Positions 23,795 through 33,100 of a stretch of 53,180 nucleotides of DNA are shown one piece after another. Below the pieces are notes generated by a model. The model saw nothing but the letters and a program-made list of their open reading frames with translations, did no database searches and was not told the origin of the DNA. Numbering within the stretch: position 1 is the first letter of the stretch; the number at the start of each line of letters is the position of its first letter. Source of the stretch: Pontibacter aydingkolensis (GTDB taxonomy: Bacteria > Bacteroidota > Bacteroidia > Cytophagales > Hymenobacteraceae); NCBI RefSeq assembly GCF_019443125.1, contig NZ_JAHYXK010000022.1, positions 1-53,180 of the forward strand. Reading direction: 5' to 3'. The position numbers and the translations under genes are program-made.

Positions 23795-24217
23795 ATGCCA
23801 CTAAACCCGGAAAAACTGCCACTCTACCAGAAAGGCCAGGAGATATTCGACATCACCTCCAAGATAATTGACCTGATACAGGACGATGATCCGATACTTT
23901 CTCATATAAAAGGAATGATGCTGGAAGACGCAGCCATGCTTACAGTAAAAGTTTCAGGAGCCGAGGCCGGCGACCTGTACGATATCCGGATGGAGAGTGC
24001 GGCCCTGATACGAAAAGCTGCCCGCGAACTGGGTACCCATTGCACGACACTGGAGATGTTTGGTTTTCCGGATACGCAGTACCTGGTGTTGATACGGGAA
24101 GCGCTGGAAGTGTATAAACTCCTGTTCAGGGAATGGGTGCAGGGTTTTGACCCCTGGAATTATACTTTAGATGACTGGGGCCTGTTTAACCCGCCGGGTA
24201 TACATCCGGAAGAGTAG
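23795..24217 (+). CDS. Hypothetical protein
   Basis: I do not recognise this 140-residue protein. It is soluble, with a helical N-terminal half (PEKLPLYQKGQEIFDIT) and an aromatic, Trp-rich C-terminal half (REWVQGFDPWNYTLDDWGLF). The acidic surface and absence of signal peptide suggest a cytoplasmic protein. It ends near an intergenic repeat of the CCAGCCCTCTCC type. A TATACTTTTA element (23751-23760) lies upstream of the start. Confidence 0.7.
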   Translation: MPLNPEKLPLYQKGQEIFDITSKIIDLIQDDDPILSHIKGMMLEDAAMLTVKVSGAEAGDLYDIRMESAALIRKAARELGTHCTTLEMFGFPDTQYLVLIREALEVYKLLFREWVQGFDPWNYTLDDWGLFNPPGIHPEE

Positions 24218-24954
24218 GTGTGAATTTACCTCGCCCCAGCCCTCTCCTAATAACAGGAGAGGGAATTTTAACAGACCATGAAGTATGGTTTGTACCTGAT
24301 TTTTCTCTCAAAGTATAAACTTATTTCATCCCTATTTAAAGAAGAGCTTTTTGCTTTTGCTAAAGTATAAACTGTGGTCACAGCCATCTCCCGAAATAGC
24401 ATTGCCGCACTGAGGAGAGTAATTTGTAGGGACAGGTCGCGACCTGTCCATGTTTGAGGGAAGAGCAGCATCTGCTATAACACACCCCTACCTCTCTCAA
24501 GAGCAGAGGGCCGTTTCATTCACTTTTTTTCTGTCATCCTGAAAGGATCTTGGTTGCTGGGAGGATAGCTTAACCTCCCAGCAACCAAGTTTCTTTACAG
24601 AATGACAAATATTTTTTCAATTTTTATCAGAATGAAACAGCCCTGCTCTTAAGAGAGGAATTTCGTCTGATGCTATAGTGTATGGTACAGTTCTATAGTT
24701 TACAGTATTGAGCTGACAGGTCGTGACCCAATGTCGTCAACTTAAGAAAAAGTTGTCATTTCGAGCATCGCGAGAAATCTATCTGGAATTAGTACAGAAG
24801 GAATTCTATAAAGATCTCTCACAGCTACGCTGGCTCTCTTCGGCTCACGCCTCAAGAATGTTGAGATGACAATAAAGCTTAAACTCACGGCATTGGGTCC
24901 CAGCCTGTCCCTACAGATTTAGAGTTTATATTCTGATTTTGGCAAGGCTCTTAA
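24218..24954. repeat. Repeat-rich spacer with hairpin copy 2
   Basis: No gene is supported. It has a CAGCCCTCTCC ... GGAGAGGG pair (about 24235-24262), AAGTATA motifs near 24310 and 24366, and the second copy of the long hairpin element (24508-24645; arms at 24531-24564 and 24574-24608, with mismatches on the right arm). A TCGAGCATCGCGAGAAATCT element follows (about 24752-24875) with its complementary half at AGATCTCTCA and TGTTGAGATGACA. Confidence 0.65.
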
Positions 24955-24999
24955 AAAACAGCAAAGGCAGAACCAGGGTGGTTCTGCCTTTGCTGTTTT
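24955..24999 (-). terminator. Hairpin terminator of T9SS protein gene
   Basis: The arms AACAGCAAAGGCAGAACCA and TGGTTCTGCCTTTGCTGTT (flanked by AA and TT) pair perfectly around a GGG loop. It lies about 17 bases past the stop of the minus-strand gene at 25016. Confidence 0.85.
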
Positions 25000-25015
25000 A
25001 TTATTTGTGTAGTGC

Positions 25016-26104
25016 TTACTTCACAAACAATTTCTGAGAAGTAGTAAAGCGGTTAGTGCTTATCTGGTAAATGTAAGTACCTTCTTTCAAGCCTGAAACC
25101 GGTAAAGCTACTTCGTTCTGGCCGGCTCTCATGTTAGCGAAGTTTATGCTCTTGCCAACTTTTCTGCCTGCCAGGTCAAAGATCTGAACGCTTACGTCAG
25201 AAGAAGCCTGCAGGTATATAGCCAGGCTCGCCTGTCCGCCTTTTACCGGGTTAGGGTATACAGATACTTTTGCAGACGCTGCGTCAACAGACTTCAGTTT
25301 GGTAAGTGTGCCAGCTGGTAGTGCTTTTTGTGCTGGAGAGTAAGCACCTTCAACTGTCCACATGATATAATCAATGTGAGAGCCATTAGTTGAGCCGCTG
25401 GAGCCATCACCGATACGGAAGTAATTACGAACTGTACTTGCCCCTACAGTAGAAGTAGCAACAGGGGTTTCACTTTCATCAATGAAAAGTTTTATTGTAG
25501 CACCGTCCTTTGTGAATCTATAAGTGTGCCACTCCTTCGTGTTAAAGTTTTCGCCTAAGCTTAAGTTCTCAAGTGTGGTATTACTAGTTCTGCCTACGTT
25601 AAAAGTTACTCTGGCAGGATTTGTTTCTGTGGCATTAATAACATAAACAGTTTCACGATAGCCATTGAAGTCTAAGTCTAACTCAAACACTCTGTCAAAA
25701 CCTTCCAGCCCCTTCGCTCTTACTACAACTGTTGCAGCAGTTGGAGAAGCAGGCGTTGTTGGAAAGTTCTGTCGCCACAAAAAGGTTGTATGAGGGAAAT
25801 TTACAGCATCGTTTCCGTTTATTCTGAAACTTAATAAATTGTTTCCCTGGACATTTGAATCACTGATAATAGATTGCTCGGTTGCAACAATAGCTGGTTG
25901 GGTTTCTGAGGCAGCAGGCACAACACTTGCTGTAACAAAAGGGCTTTCAGTAAACGCATCAGGCAGCTCATTGGCATTGTAAATAATCCATGGATCATTC
26001 TGTGCAAAGGTATGAGATGCGGTAAAAAGCAGGCAGCAGCCCAGTACATAGCGCATCTTCGGCTTTAATTCCTTTAGCAAATTAGTTGTGTAATTGTTCT
26101 TCAT
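25016..26104 (-). CDS. T9SS-exported protein, ConA-like lectin fold
   Basis: The 362-residue protein has an N-terminal signal region (RYVLGCCLLFTASHTFAQ, about 17-34), a long beta-rich central part that looks like a ConA/LamG-type jelly roll (NEWHTYRF-like segment KEWHTYRFTKDGATIKLFID), and a C-terminal T9SS type A sorting domain from about 280 (VYPNPVKGGQASLAIYL ... GTYIYQI). It should be secreted or attached to the surface by the type IX system. The substrate may be a polysaccharide. Two LacI-type operator-like sites lie upstream (26150-26167 and 26303-26320), so expression is probably carbohydrate-controlled (inference). Confidence 0.88.
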   Translation of the reverse strand: MKNNYTTNLLKELKPKMRYVLGCCLLFTASHTFAQNDPWIIYNANELPDAFTESPFVTASVVPAASETQPAIVATEQSIISDSNVQGNNLLSFRINGNDAVNFPHTTFLWRQNFPTTPASPTAATVVVRAKGLEGFDRVFELDLDFNGYRETVYVINATETNPARVTFNVGRTSNTTLENLSLGENFNTKEWHTYRFTKDGATIKLFIDESETPVATSTVGASTVRNYFRIGDGSSGSTNGSHIDYIMWTVEGAYSPAQKALPAGTLTKLKSVDAASAKVSVYPNPVKGGQASLAIYLQASSDVSVQIFDLAGRKVGKSINFANMRAGQNEVALPVSGLKEGTYIYQISTNRFTTSQKLFVK

Positions 26105-26149
26105 ATTAGGTTAGTGTTAAAGTATAGATTTAGTTTTTAGTCAATATTA

Positions 26150-26167
26150 TCTGTAATCGTTTGCACA
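26150..26167. promoter_or_regulatory. LacI-type operator-like site (half conserved)
   Basis: TCTGTAATCGTTTGCACA matches the perfect palindrome at 26303-26320 fully on its right half (CGTTTGCACA) and partly on its left half. It lies 46 bases upstream of the start of the T9SS gene at 26104, placed to block transcription. Confidence 0.5.
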
Positions 26168-26302
26168 TAGTATAGCAGGCATTAGCAAGAACATGCTGAT
26201 ATTACAGCTGGTTAATGTATTGGTGAATAGCATTTTCAATACCCGCCTACCATTAAAACTTCGTATCGCCTCACTCCTCTTTATACTTTCAGTATCTTAT
26301 AG

Positions 26303-26320
26303 TGTGCAAACGTTTGCACA
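26303..26320. promoter_or_regulatory. Perfect 18-bp LacI-family operator
   Basis: TGTGCAAACGTTTGCACA is a perfect palindrome with the central CG and GCAAACGTTTGC core typical of LacI/PurR-family operators. It is 199 bases upstream of the T9SS gene, and the centre-to-centre distance to the second site is 153 bases, which could allow looping. No lacI-type gene lies in the window. Confidence 0.65.
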
Positions 26321-26551
26321 GTAAGTCAAAAAATATAGAGCGTTTATACTTTCGCTCTTTTTAGCTTCCCGGCAGGATGCTTTTATTTATTTAAAGTATA
26401 AGGGTAAGGTTATAAACTGTTTAGGATATCCTGCTGCAGTTTAAGTAAAAGCGGCTGCACTGAACATATGCCAGCTTTTATAAAGGCAAGCTATATTCTA
26501 ATTCCTAAATCTATACTATTCATAAATATAAGTCAATACCCTGGCAATATT

Positions 26552-26571
26552 TAATTAACTCAAGCTGCGAG
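26552..26571. repeat. Solitary IS-end-like sequence
   Basis: TAATTAACTCAAGCTGCGAG matches the reverse complement of 103-122 at 19 of 20 positions. No transposase gene adjoins it. It may be a decayed IS end, a scar, or a small non-autonomous element. Confidence 0.4.
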
Positions 26572-27013
26572 ATGCAAGGTTCATGAGTTTTCATCTGTTA
26601 GCGTGAACCCACCCCTAATCCCTCCGAGGAAGGGAATTTTTAATTGTGCATGTAATTCCCCTCCTCGGAGCAGGAACGTATCATTCAAGCGGATTCTCCC
26701 CTTGAGGGGAGCGAGAGGGGTGTTTGCTCTTGCAGAAAAATTGCAATGAAGGTAATGATTGGCTTTTCATCTACGATATCAACACCCCTAATGACCTACA
26801 GCCGCAAGTTTCGAACTCCCGTTCTCACTTGTCCTCAAGGGGATAGTTTTATCAGAATGAAACGGCCCTGCTCCTCGAAGGAGTTAGGGGTAGGTAATCA
26901 ATTACCAGAAAAAAGTATTTCGCAACCTGATTTAATTAACGGAGCAGCAGGTTTAGCCTACTGTAGAAGTATACTTACAATAACAGTTTTTATATTGGCT
27001 AAGTATAAACACT

Positions 27014-27325
27014 ATGGATATGATGAACCTGGATAACTGGGACGAGGAGCGATATAAAGAGCTGAACACCTATTTCCGTATCAGGATAGAACAGATGCTG
27101 CGCACAGACACCCTGTTGCAGGAGCAAATGCAGCAAAGCGACAAACTACACCTTCACGACTTGGTGGCATACTTCAGCGATGATGATAAGGAACGCTGGG
27201 AGGAGTTTATGGCGCTGGACCAGCTGAAGATGCAGAAGGACATGTGGGACCACCTGCACGGCAAAGGTACCCGCTTTAAGCCAGGCCAGGGCTTTGTAAA
27301 CCCCGACGACGACACCACCTGGTAA
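27014..27325 (+). CDS. Hypothetical acidic protein
   Basis: A 103-residue cytoplasmic protein of unknown family, acidic and helical at the N-terminus (NWDEERYKELNTYFRIRIEQ) with a segment YFSDDDKERWEEFMALD in the centre and a basic C-terminal tail. It shares length and charge pattern with the hypothetical protein at 20461-20772, but I see no clear sequence match. A perfect terminator follows. Confidence 0.65.
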   Translation: MDMMNLDNWDEERYKELNTYFRIRIEQMLRTDTLLQEQMQQSDKLHLHDLVAYFSDDDKERWEEFMALDQLKMQKDMWDHLHGKGTRFKPGQGFVNPDDDTTW

Positions 27326-27330
27326 GTATA

Positions 27331-27370
27331 AATGCAAAAGAGACGCAGCGTGCTGCGTCTCTTTTGCATT
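27331..27370. terminator. Bidirectional terminator
   Basis: AATGCAAAAGAGACGCAGC and GCTGCGTCTCTTTTGCATT are perfect 19-base arms with a GT loop. It separates the convergent genes 27014-27325 and 27399-29840. Confidence 0.9.
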
Positions 27371-27398
27371 AGGTTTACTTTATGGTTTTAGTGCTGCC

Positions 27399-29840
27399 TT
27401 AGTTAGCTCTGCTTTTCTCTTCTTCGGCACCGCCTGTGCGTCGGCGGGCCGGAGCTACCTGAGAGCCTCCAAAGCGGTAGTTAAAGCTAAGCGTTGCTAC
27501 CCTGGAGTCGCGGCGCTGATCAAAGGTTTCGGTATAGTCGGCCATAACAGTTTTGCCGTGCACCTGGCTGGTGTAGAATATATCCGACACGTTCAGTTTT
27601 ATACTTGCTTTCTTATCCCACAGCTGCTTCTGCACACCAGCCGACATAGACCAGATCGGGTCAACCTCCAGGAAACCGTATACTTCGCTTGTTCTATACA
27701 CGCCAATTACCTCTGCAGACCAACCATTTGTAAGCTTAATGGTATTGTTGGAGTTGAAGTTAAGCGTTGGCATACCTGCATTAAGAGTAGTAGTGCCCAG
27801 GTTGCCGCGATACTTACCGTAATAAACTGTGGCGTTGTTCATGCTGTTAAGCCAGTTGCCAACAGAGAAAGGCATGGTCATGGTCAGGCCATAATAATCG
27901 TGCTTGGCCAGGTTACGGAAGGTCTGTATCACCACGTTCTCGTCTTCACTCTCCCGCGACAGCACGTTCACGATCACATCGGTGGTATGACTGTAACTAA
28001 GCTTTGTGGTAAAGCGCTTGTCAAACGTATGGGTCAGCTCAAAAGAGTAAGACAGTTCCGGCTTTAAGTATGGGTTACCAGATGAAACTGTGAAAGCGTC
28101 GATCAGGTTTTTAAAGGGATTCAGCTGGCCATAGGAAGGTCTGTTGATACGGCGGCTAAGCGACACGCCCAGTTCATGCTTTTTGTTGAGGTTGTAGCCA
28201 ACAAATGCGCTCGGAAAAAACTGGGTATAGTTGCGGTCAAACTTACGGTCGTCCTCGTTTACCACATCAGCAAGCTGCTCTCCTGTAGCAATGGTGTTCT
28301 CCAGGCGCAGGCCCAGCTGCAGGCTGGCTCTCTCCCACTTCTTATTAGTATTCAGGTAAGCGGCATTAATATTCTCCTCGTATTTAAAGCGGTTGCTTCT
28401 GCCTGAGATCAACTCATTTCTGCCTTCGGTACGGTCGTAAAACTTCTGGTCGTTATCGGCGTTTACCAGGCTGCTTTTAACACCTGCCTCCAGCTTTGCG
28501 CCCAGGGCTGGTAGTGGCTGCACATAATCTGCCTTTGCAGACCTGATGGTAAGCTTGCCTTCCAGGTCGCCGTGCAGCAGCGCAGGGTTACCAATCGGCT
28601 CAGAGCTTAAATTCATACTCCTGATCGCGAAGTCCTGTATGTCATCGTTGTTGTATGTAATGTAGTCAATATCGGCCGTCACCTCTCGGCCAAGGCTGTC
28701 TAAAGTATGCTTCAGGTTAAGGTTAAGGCTTTGGTTGCTGCGGCTGTGGGCTACGTCGGCATCTGTTACAGCCCTGCGCAAGGGGTTTCGTTGCGCATCA
28801 AAAAAGAGTGCCTTGTTCGTATTATCACGGTCCAGGTCAGAGATAAAACTGGTGCCCACCACCCCGATTATTGTTTTAGGTGTTATAAAGTAATCCACCC
28901 CGAAACGGCCGTTGTAGTTGATACCGGTAAAGTTAAAGATGTTCTGCTGCTCGTAGCCGCCTGTAGCCTCACCGTTATCAATAAAGTTGCGCACAAAGTC
29001 CAGCTCCGAAAAGTTTTTGCGGTTGGCGTAGTTCAGCCCTCCGAATACGTTCATCTTTTTGGCGCGGTGGTTCAGTTGCAGGCTCATGTCTCCTTTGCTG
29101 TAGCGGCCCTGCCCGAACGAGGTGGTAAAAGAACCGTTCGTGCCAAGGCTTTTATCGCGCTTTAGTTTTATGTTGATGATACCCGCATTACCGGCCGCAT
29201 CGTACTTAGAGGAAGGGTTTGTGATCAGTTCGATCTTATCCAGAGAGCTTGCAGAAAGTCCCTTAAGGTAGTTCGCCAGCTCTGTACCTGTCATGGGTAC
29301 CTGCTTGCCGTCTACCTGCACCATTACACCCTGGCGTCCGCGCATACTGATGTTGTCGTTCTGGTCTACCACAATGCCGGGCGCTTTCTCCAGCACGTCA
29401 AGTGCAGTGTTTCCGGCTGCCACAATACTGTTCTCCACGTTCATCACAGTCATGTCGAACTGCTGCTCGATAAGCGGGCGCTGGCCTTCGATTACCACCT
29501 CTTTCAGGTTAGTAGCCGACTGTTTTAAAAGTATAGGCTCAAGGTTGATGGTACCTGCATTGCCCGATACGCTGAACACTGCGCTGCTGGCCTTGCCCTG
29601 CCCTACCATGCTGGCTACTACTTTATAGTTTCCGGCGGCGATACCTTCAAAAAGAAAAGTACCGGCATCTTCGGATAAAGCACCTTTTACAAGTGAGGAG
29701 TCGGCGGCTTTCAGGAGCAGCACATTGGCATAGCCAACGGCTTTGTTCTCTCCGTCTAGAACCTTACCTGAAATGTTGCTCTGTTGTGCCTGTAAGGTAG
29801 TGAAGGCGAAGAGCGAAAAGAGTAAAAATAAATTTTTCAT
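27399..29840 (-). CDS. Outer-membrane beta-barrel protein (TonB-receptor-like)
   Basis: The 813-residue protein has a signal peptide (MKNLFLLFSLFAFTTLQAQ), a CarboxypepD_reg-like domain (about 22-105; NISGKVLDGENKAVGYANVLL), a plug-like region (about 125-230; ALDVLEKAPGIVVDQNDNISM and VDGKQVPMTG) and a long beta-barrel with an aromatic C-terminal strand. It fits the outer membrane beta-barrel family PF14905 type rather than a SusC protein, as no SusD gene follows. The solute is unknown. The C-terminal tail after the barrel (RRRTGGAEEEKSR) is unusual in being charged. Confidence 0.88.
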   Translation of the reverse strand: MKNLFLLFSLFAFTTLQAQQSNISGKVLDGENKAVGYANVLLLKAADSSLVKGALSEDAGTFLFEGIAAGNYKVVASMVGQGKASSAVFSVSGNAGTINLEPILLKQSATNLKEVVIEGQRPLIEQQFDMTVMNVENSIVAAGNTALDVLEKAPGIVVDQNDNISMRGRQGVMVQVDGKQVPMTGTELANYLKGLSASSLDKIELITNPSSKYDAAGNAGIINIKLKRDKSLGTNGSFTTSFGQGRYSKGDMSLQLNHRAKKMNVFGGLNYANRKNFSELDFVRNFIDNGEATGGYEQQNIFNFTGINYNGRFGVDYFITPKTIIGVVGTSFISDLDRDNTNKALFFDAQRNPLRRAVTDADVAHSRSNQSLNLNLKHTLDSLGREVTADIDYITYNNDDIQDFAIRSMNLSSEPIGNPALLHGDLEGKLTIRSAKADYVQPLPALGAKLEAGVKSSLVNADNDQKFYDRTEGRNELISGRSNRFKYEENINAAYLNTNKKWERASLQLGLRLENTIATGEQLADVVNEDDRKFDRNYTQFFPSAFVGYNLNKKHELGVSLSRRINRPSYGQLNPFKNLIDAFTVSSGNPYLKPELSYSFELTHTFDKRFTTKLSYSHTTDVIVNVLSRESEDENVVIQTFRNLAKHDYYGLTMTMPFSVGNWLNSMNNATVYYGKYRGNLGTTTLNAGMPTLNFNSNNTIKLTNGWSAEVIGVYRTSEVYGFLEVDPIWSMSAGVQKQLWDKKASIKLNVSDIFYTSQVHGKTVMADYTETFDQRRDSRVATLSFNYRFGGSQVAPARRRTGGAEEEKSRAN

Positions 29841-30073
29841 AGTTTTATAATGTTGCTGATTTTCAATAATGTGTTGATCTAAAGTATGGTTAAATTTTAT
29901 GCTTTAGAATCCGCAGTACCAACATACATGCCAAAACGCAATACGTTGATTATTAGCATATTGCAAACAACCTTTGACTTTATAAAGGGATATGCGATGT
30001 CTGAAAGTGGACAGTAGTACGTACGATTTCGTACACTTGGAATTTGGCTTAACTCTCACTTTAGAAACACAAA

Positions 30074-30101
30074 AAGGGACAGGCCATTAGGCCTGTCCCT
30101 T
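30074..30101 (-). terminator. Hairpin terminator of the giant T9SS gene
   Basis: AAGGGACAGGCC and GGCCTGTCCCTT form a perfect 12-base stem with an ATTA loop, preceded by an A run. It lies about 23 bases past the stop of the minus-strand gene at 30125. The 29841-30073 spacer shows no gene. Confidence 0.85.
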
Positions 30102-30124
30102 CAGATGATCAACGTATAAATATG

Positions 30125-33100
30125 TTAACGCTGCAGAAGCAGTTTAACGGTTTGCACGGACCCATTGCCGGTAAGCCGCACAAAGTATAAGCCTTCTTTC
30201 AGTTTGCTGCCATCTACTTTTAGCTCCAAAGTTTCGGAGGCATTGGCATTTACGCTTTGCAGGTTACAGACAAAAGCACCTTTGGCATCATAGAGCGCAG
30301 CCTCGTACAGGCCACTCTCAGATACCTTAAAGCGTATGGTAGTGGTGGTACTGAACGGGTTCGGATAAGCCGTCAGTTCAGCTGCTGTACCGGCATCGTG
30401 CTCCAGTTTATTCTTACCGTTTGCAGCCAGTTTCGAGTTGCTTCCATTAATAATAATCTGTCCTTTCTCTATAGCTGGTAAATGCTGCATCAGATCAAGT
30501 TTGCCGGAACCGGCAGAGTGGTTATCGAATATGAGCTTACCGTGGGCGTTGCTGTCCCAGACCTGCAGGCGCATGCCATCGCCGGCATCGTTAGGCCCTG
30601 CACTTCCCCCATCCATTAGCGTGGCTACAAATCTATAGTTTCCTTTTCCTTTGATGGCTGCTGTGCCCTGTATTGCTGCCCTGTTTCCGTCAATTACCAG
30701 CCAGTCCAGGGTTTTGCTTACCATATTGCCCATATCTCCTAACATTACGTGCAGGCTGCCAACCGGCTGCCGGGAGTGCTGGTTTGGATATCTTACAGAA
30801 AAGGAATAGGTCAGTTTTTTATTGCTAAAGTTCGCTGGTGCTGCCAATTCGCCGTTACCTGTTACATAACCTGCTTCCGGATCATAGATCACCATTTGCT
30901 GGGAATAATCAGTAGTTGTTGGTTTTAGGCAGCTTTCTTCAAAATCAAGGCCAATCGTATAAATACCTGCCTTCTGGTAGGTGTGCTCACCTGTTATGCG
31001 GCTTGTGCCATGCGCTGTATAAGCAATTGTTGGTAAGCTGCCATCTCCCCAGGTCCAGCGAACGCCATGGTCGGCACCCAGGATGTAAGGTCGGAAGTCG
31101 GCGGTGGTACGCACCTGCCAGCCTACGCGCTTGGCCATTGGCGGCAGATACAGCCTTACCGCTACAGGTATGTTGCAGGGTTCTTCTGAACTGCTTCCAT
31201 ACTTGATCAACACCAAGTCTCTTGTTTCGCTGTTAGCGATTCCTGAGGTGCCCCCTACATATAGATTACCCAGGACATCCATGGCAAGCGCGGTACCCAT
31301 CTCCTGCCGATCCCCCTCTTTCCCATAACTATCCTGCTGTACACGTATTCCCTGCTCATTATATAAGTACACAAAAAGGTTTGTATTGCTGGTGCCTGTT
31401 ACGGCTACCATGCCGTTTTCCAAAGCCAAAACGCTCATTAGTCTCTCTACCATCTCGAACCATGCCTGTTCGCCCTCACTGCTAATTTTTGATACAAATG
31501 TAGTGTTGACCCCTGTTCTCGGGTTGTAAAGCGTACCTATAACCGCTATGCTTCCGTCCGGACTCAAAGAGGCGTCAAGCAGCTCTATTTCGCTGCTATC
31601 GCCAGGCCTGCTCTCCCAGAGTAAGTTGCCCTCAGCATCAGTCTTTAAAACAAAGGCTGTTGGATGGCTGATACAGCAGGATTGTGTGGTACCTGCAACG
31701 TACAGGCTTCCGTCGGAGTGGATAAACAGCTGCTGGGGATCATAATGGTTAACTAGAGGACCGCCACTTACTTTATAGTGCCTCTCCCAGATTTTACTAC
31801 CGTTGCTGCCATTATACTTTAACAGAAAAACACGGCGGCCATCCAGTTGAGTATTGTCGTTACCGGTAACATACACATCACCCTGCTCATCCAACACTAT
31901 TCCGGCGGCCTTAGGGCTTAAGTTGCCGAAGCCTTCGTAACTCAACTGCCAGGCGGTAGCCCCTCCGGCTTGTAGTTTGATTAACTGCACATAGGAGTCG
32001 GTGCTGCTCTCGTGGATTGTGCTGGCTATAAAAACGTCGCCGTTTGGAGATACTGCCAGATCATTGCCGTTCATAAACAGGTGAACCGTGTCATACTGGT
32101 ACTCCCACATTTGTTGTCCGCTGCTGCTAAACTTAGTAACCAGAAATGTGCTGTTGCTGATGCTTAGCGTCAAGTCTGACAGAACATAGATATTATGCTG
32201 CTGATCCTGGCCTGCCGCTTTATAAACTCCTCTGAAGGAATTCTCAAACAGCTTTTGCCCTTGTGTGCCGAAAAACACTACTTTACTGTCTGTGACTGCT
32301 ATAGGGAGATCACTGCTGTCAAAAAACACATCGTTCGGTGTCCCTAAACCGGTAGCAGTAACAGCCCAGGCACGGGTTAGTTGGGTAGCAGGCGTGTCTT
32401 TTATGAAGCCATACTTCACCAGTAGCAGTTTGTTGTTAGAACCATTGACAGGAGAACTATGGCCGGCTACATAGAGTTTTCCGGCAGCATCAAATACAAT
32501 ATCGCTGCCTGTATCTGATGCACCGTTTGCATCATACCTATCGGCACCAACCTGGTCACCTGCACCTGTATACAAATAAGTAAAGAGGTCTCCTACTTCT
32601 TCAGGCAGCATGCCCCGTACCATTCCGGTTATTGCGATATGGCCATTTGCACTTATAGCAAGTGCTCTCGGGTACGAAAGCTCACCGGTAGCATCTTCTA
32701 TCAGATCACCCCATACTTTGCTGCCTGCTGGGTTATACTTAGAAAGGTATACTTCGGTATCTGCCCGGCCATTTTGAGAAGACCCAAGTATAACCAGGTT
32801 TCCGTCAGTATCCAGCTCAGCATCTATCATAAAGGTGTTGTAAGACGGCATGTTATCCAGCCTGCTCCACAGCATTGCTCCCTGGCTGTTTAGCTTGATG
32901 AGGAGTGGTTTTGCATTGGCAATGGCCAGCCCAGCCCTGCTGCCAGCCACATATATATTGCCTGACGCATCCGTCAGCAATTTATCAGAAGTATAAATGC
33001 CTGGATGGGCAGCTTCCATTTCGTTTAAATGACTGATAAATAGTTGCTGCCCATTTTGGCCGTTGTACTTTAACACGAAGAGTTTTCTTCCTTCGCCTAA

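Larger units (their letters stand above)
26105..27013. other. Repeat-rich spacer with operators
   Basis: Besides the two operators, it holds AAGTATA motifs near 26119, 26282, 26345 and 26393, an IS-end-like 20-mer at 26552-26571, a CCTCCGAGGAAGGG ... CCCTCCTCGGAG pair (about 26625-26670), CCCCTTGAGGGGAGCGAGAGGGGTG near 26699-26722 and ATGAAACGGCCCTG at 26857-26870. A 96-codon frame at 26746-27036 runs through these repeats and is not supported. Confidence 0.55.

Noticed and set aside
7500..26900. Recurring intergenic repeats taken as a CRISPR array
   Set aside because: Copies are scattered over 19 kb and are inverted or palindromic; there is no regular spacing of equal spacers and no cas gene.
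26746..27036. 96-codon frame upstream of the gene at 27014
   Set aside because: It reads through repeat sequences found at other sites and overlaps the next gene's start.
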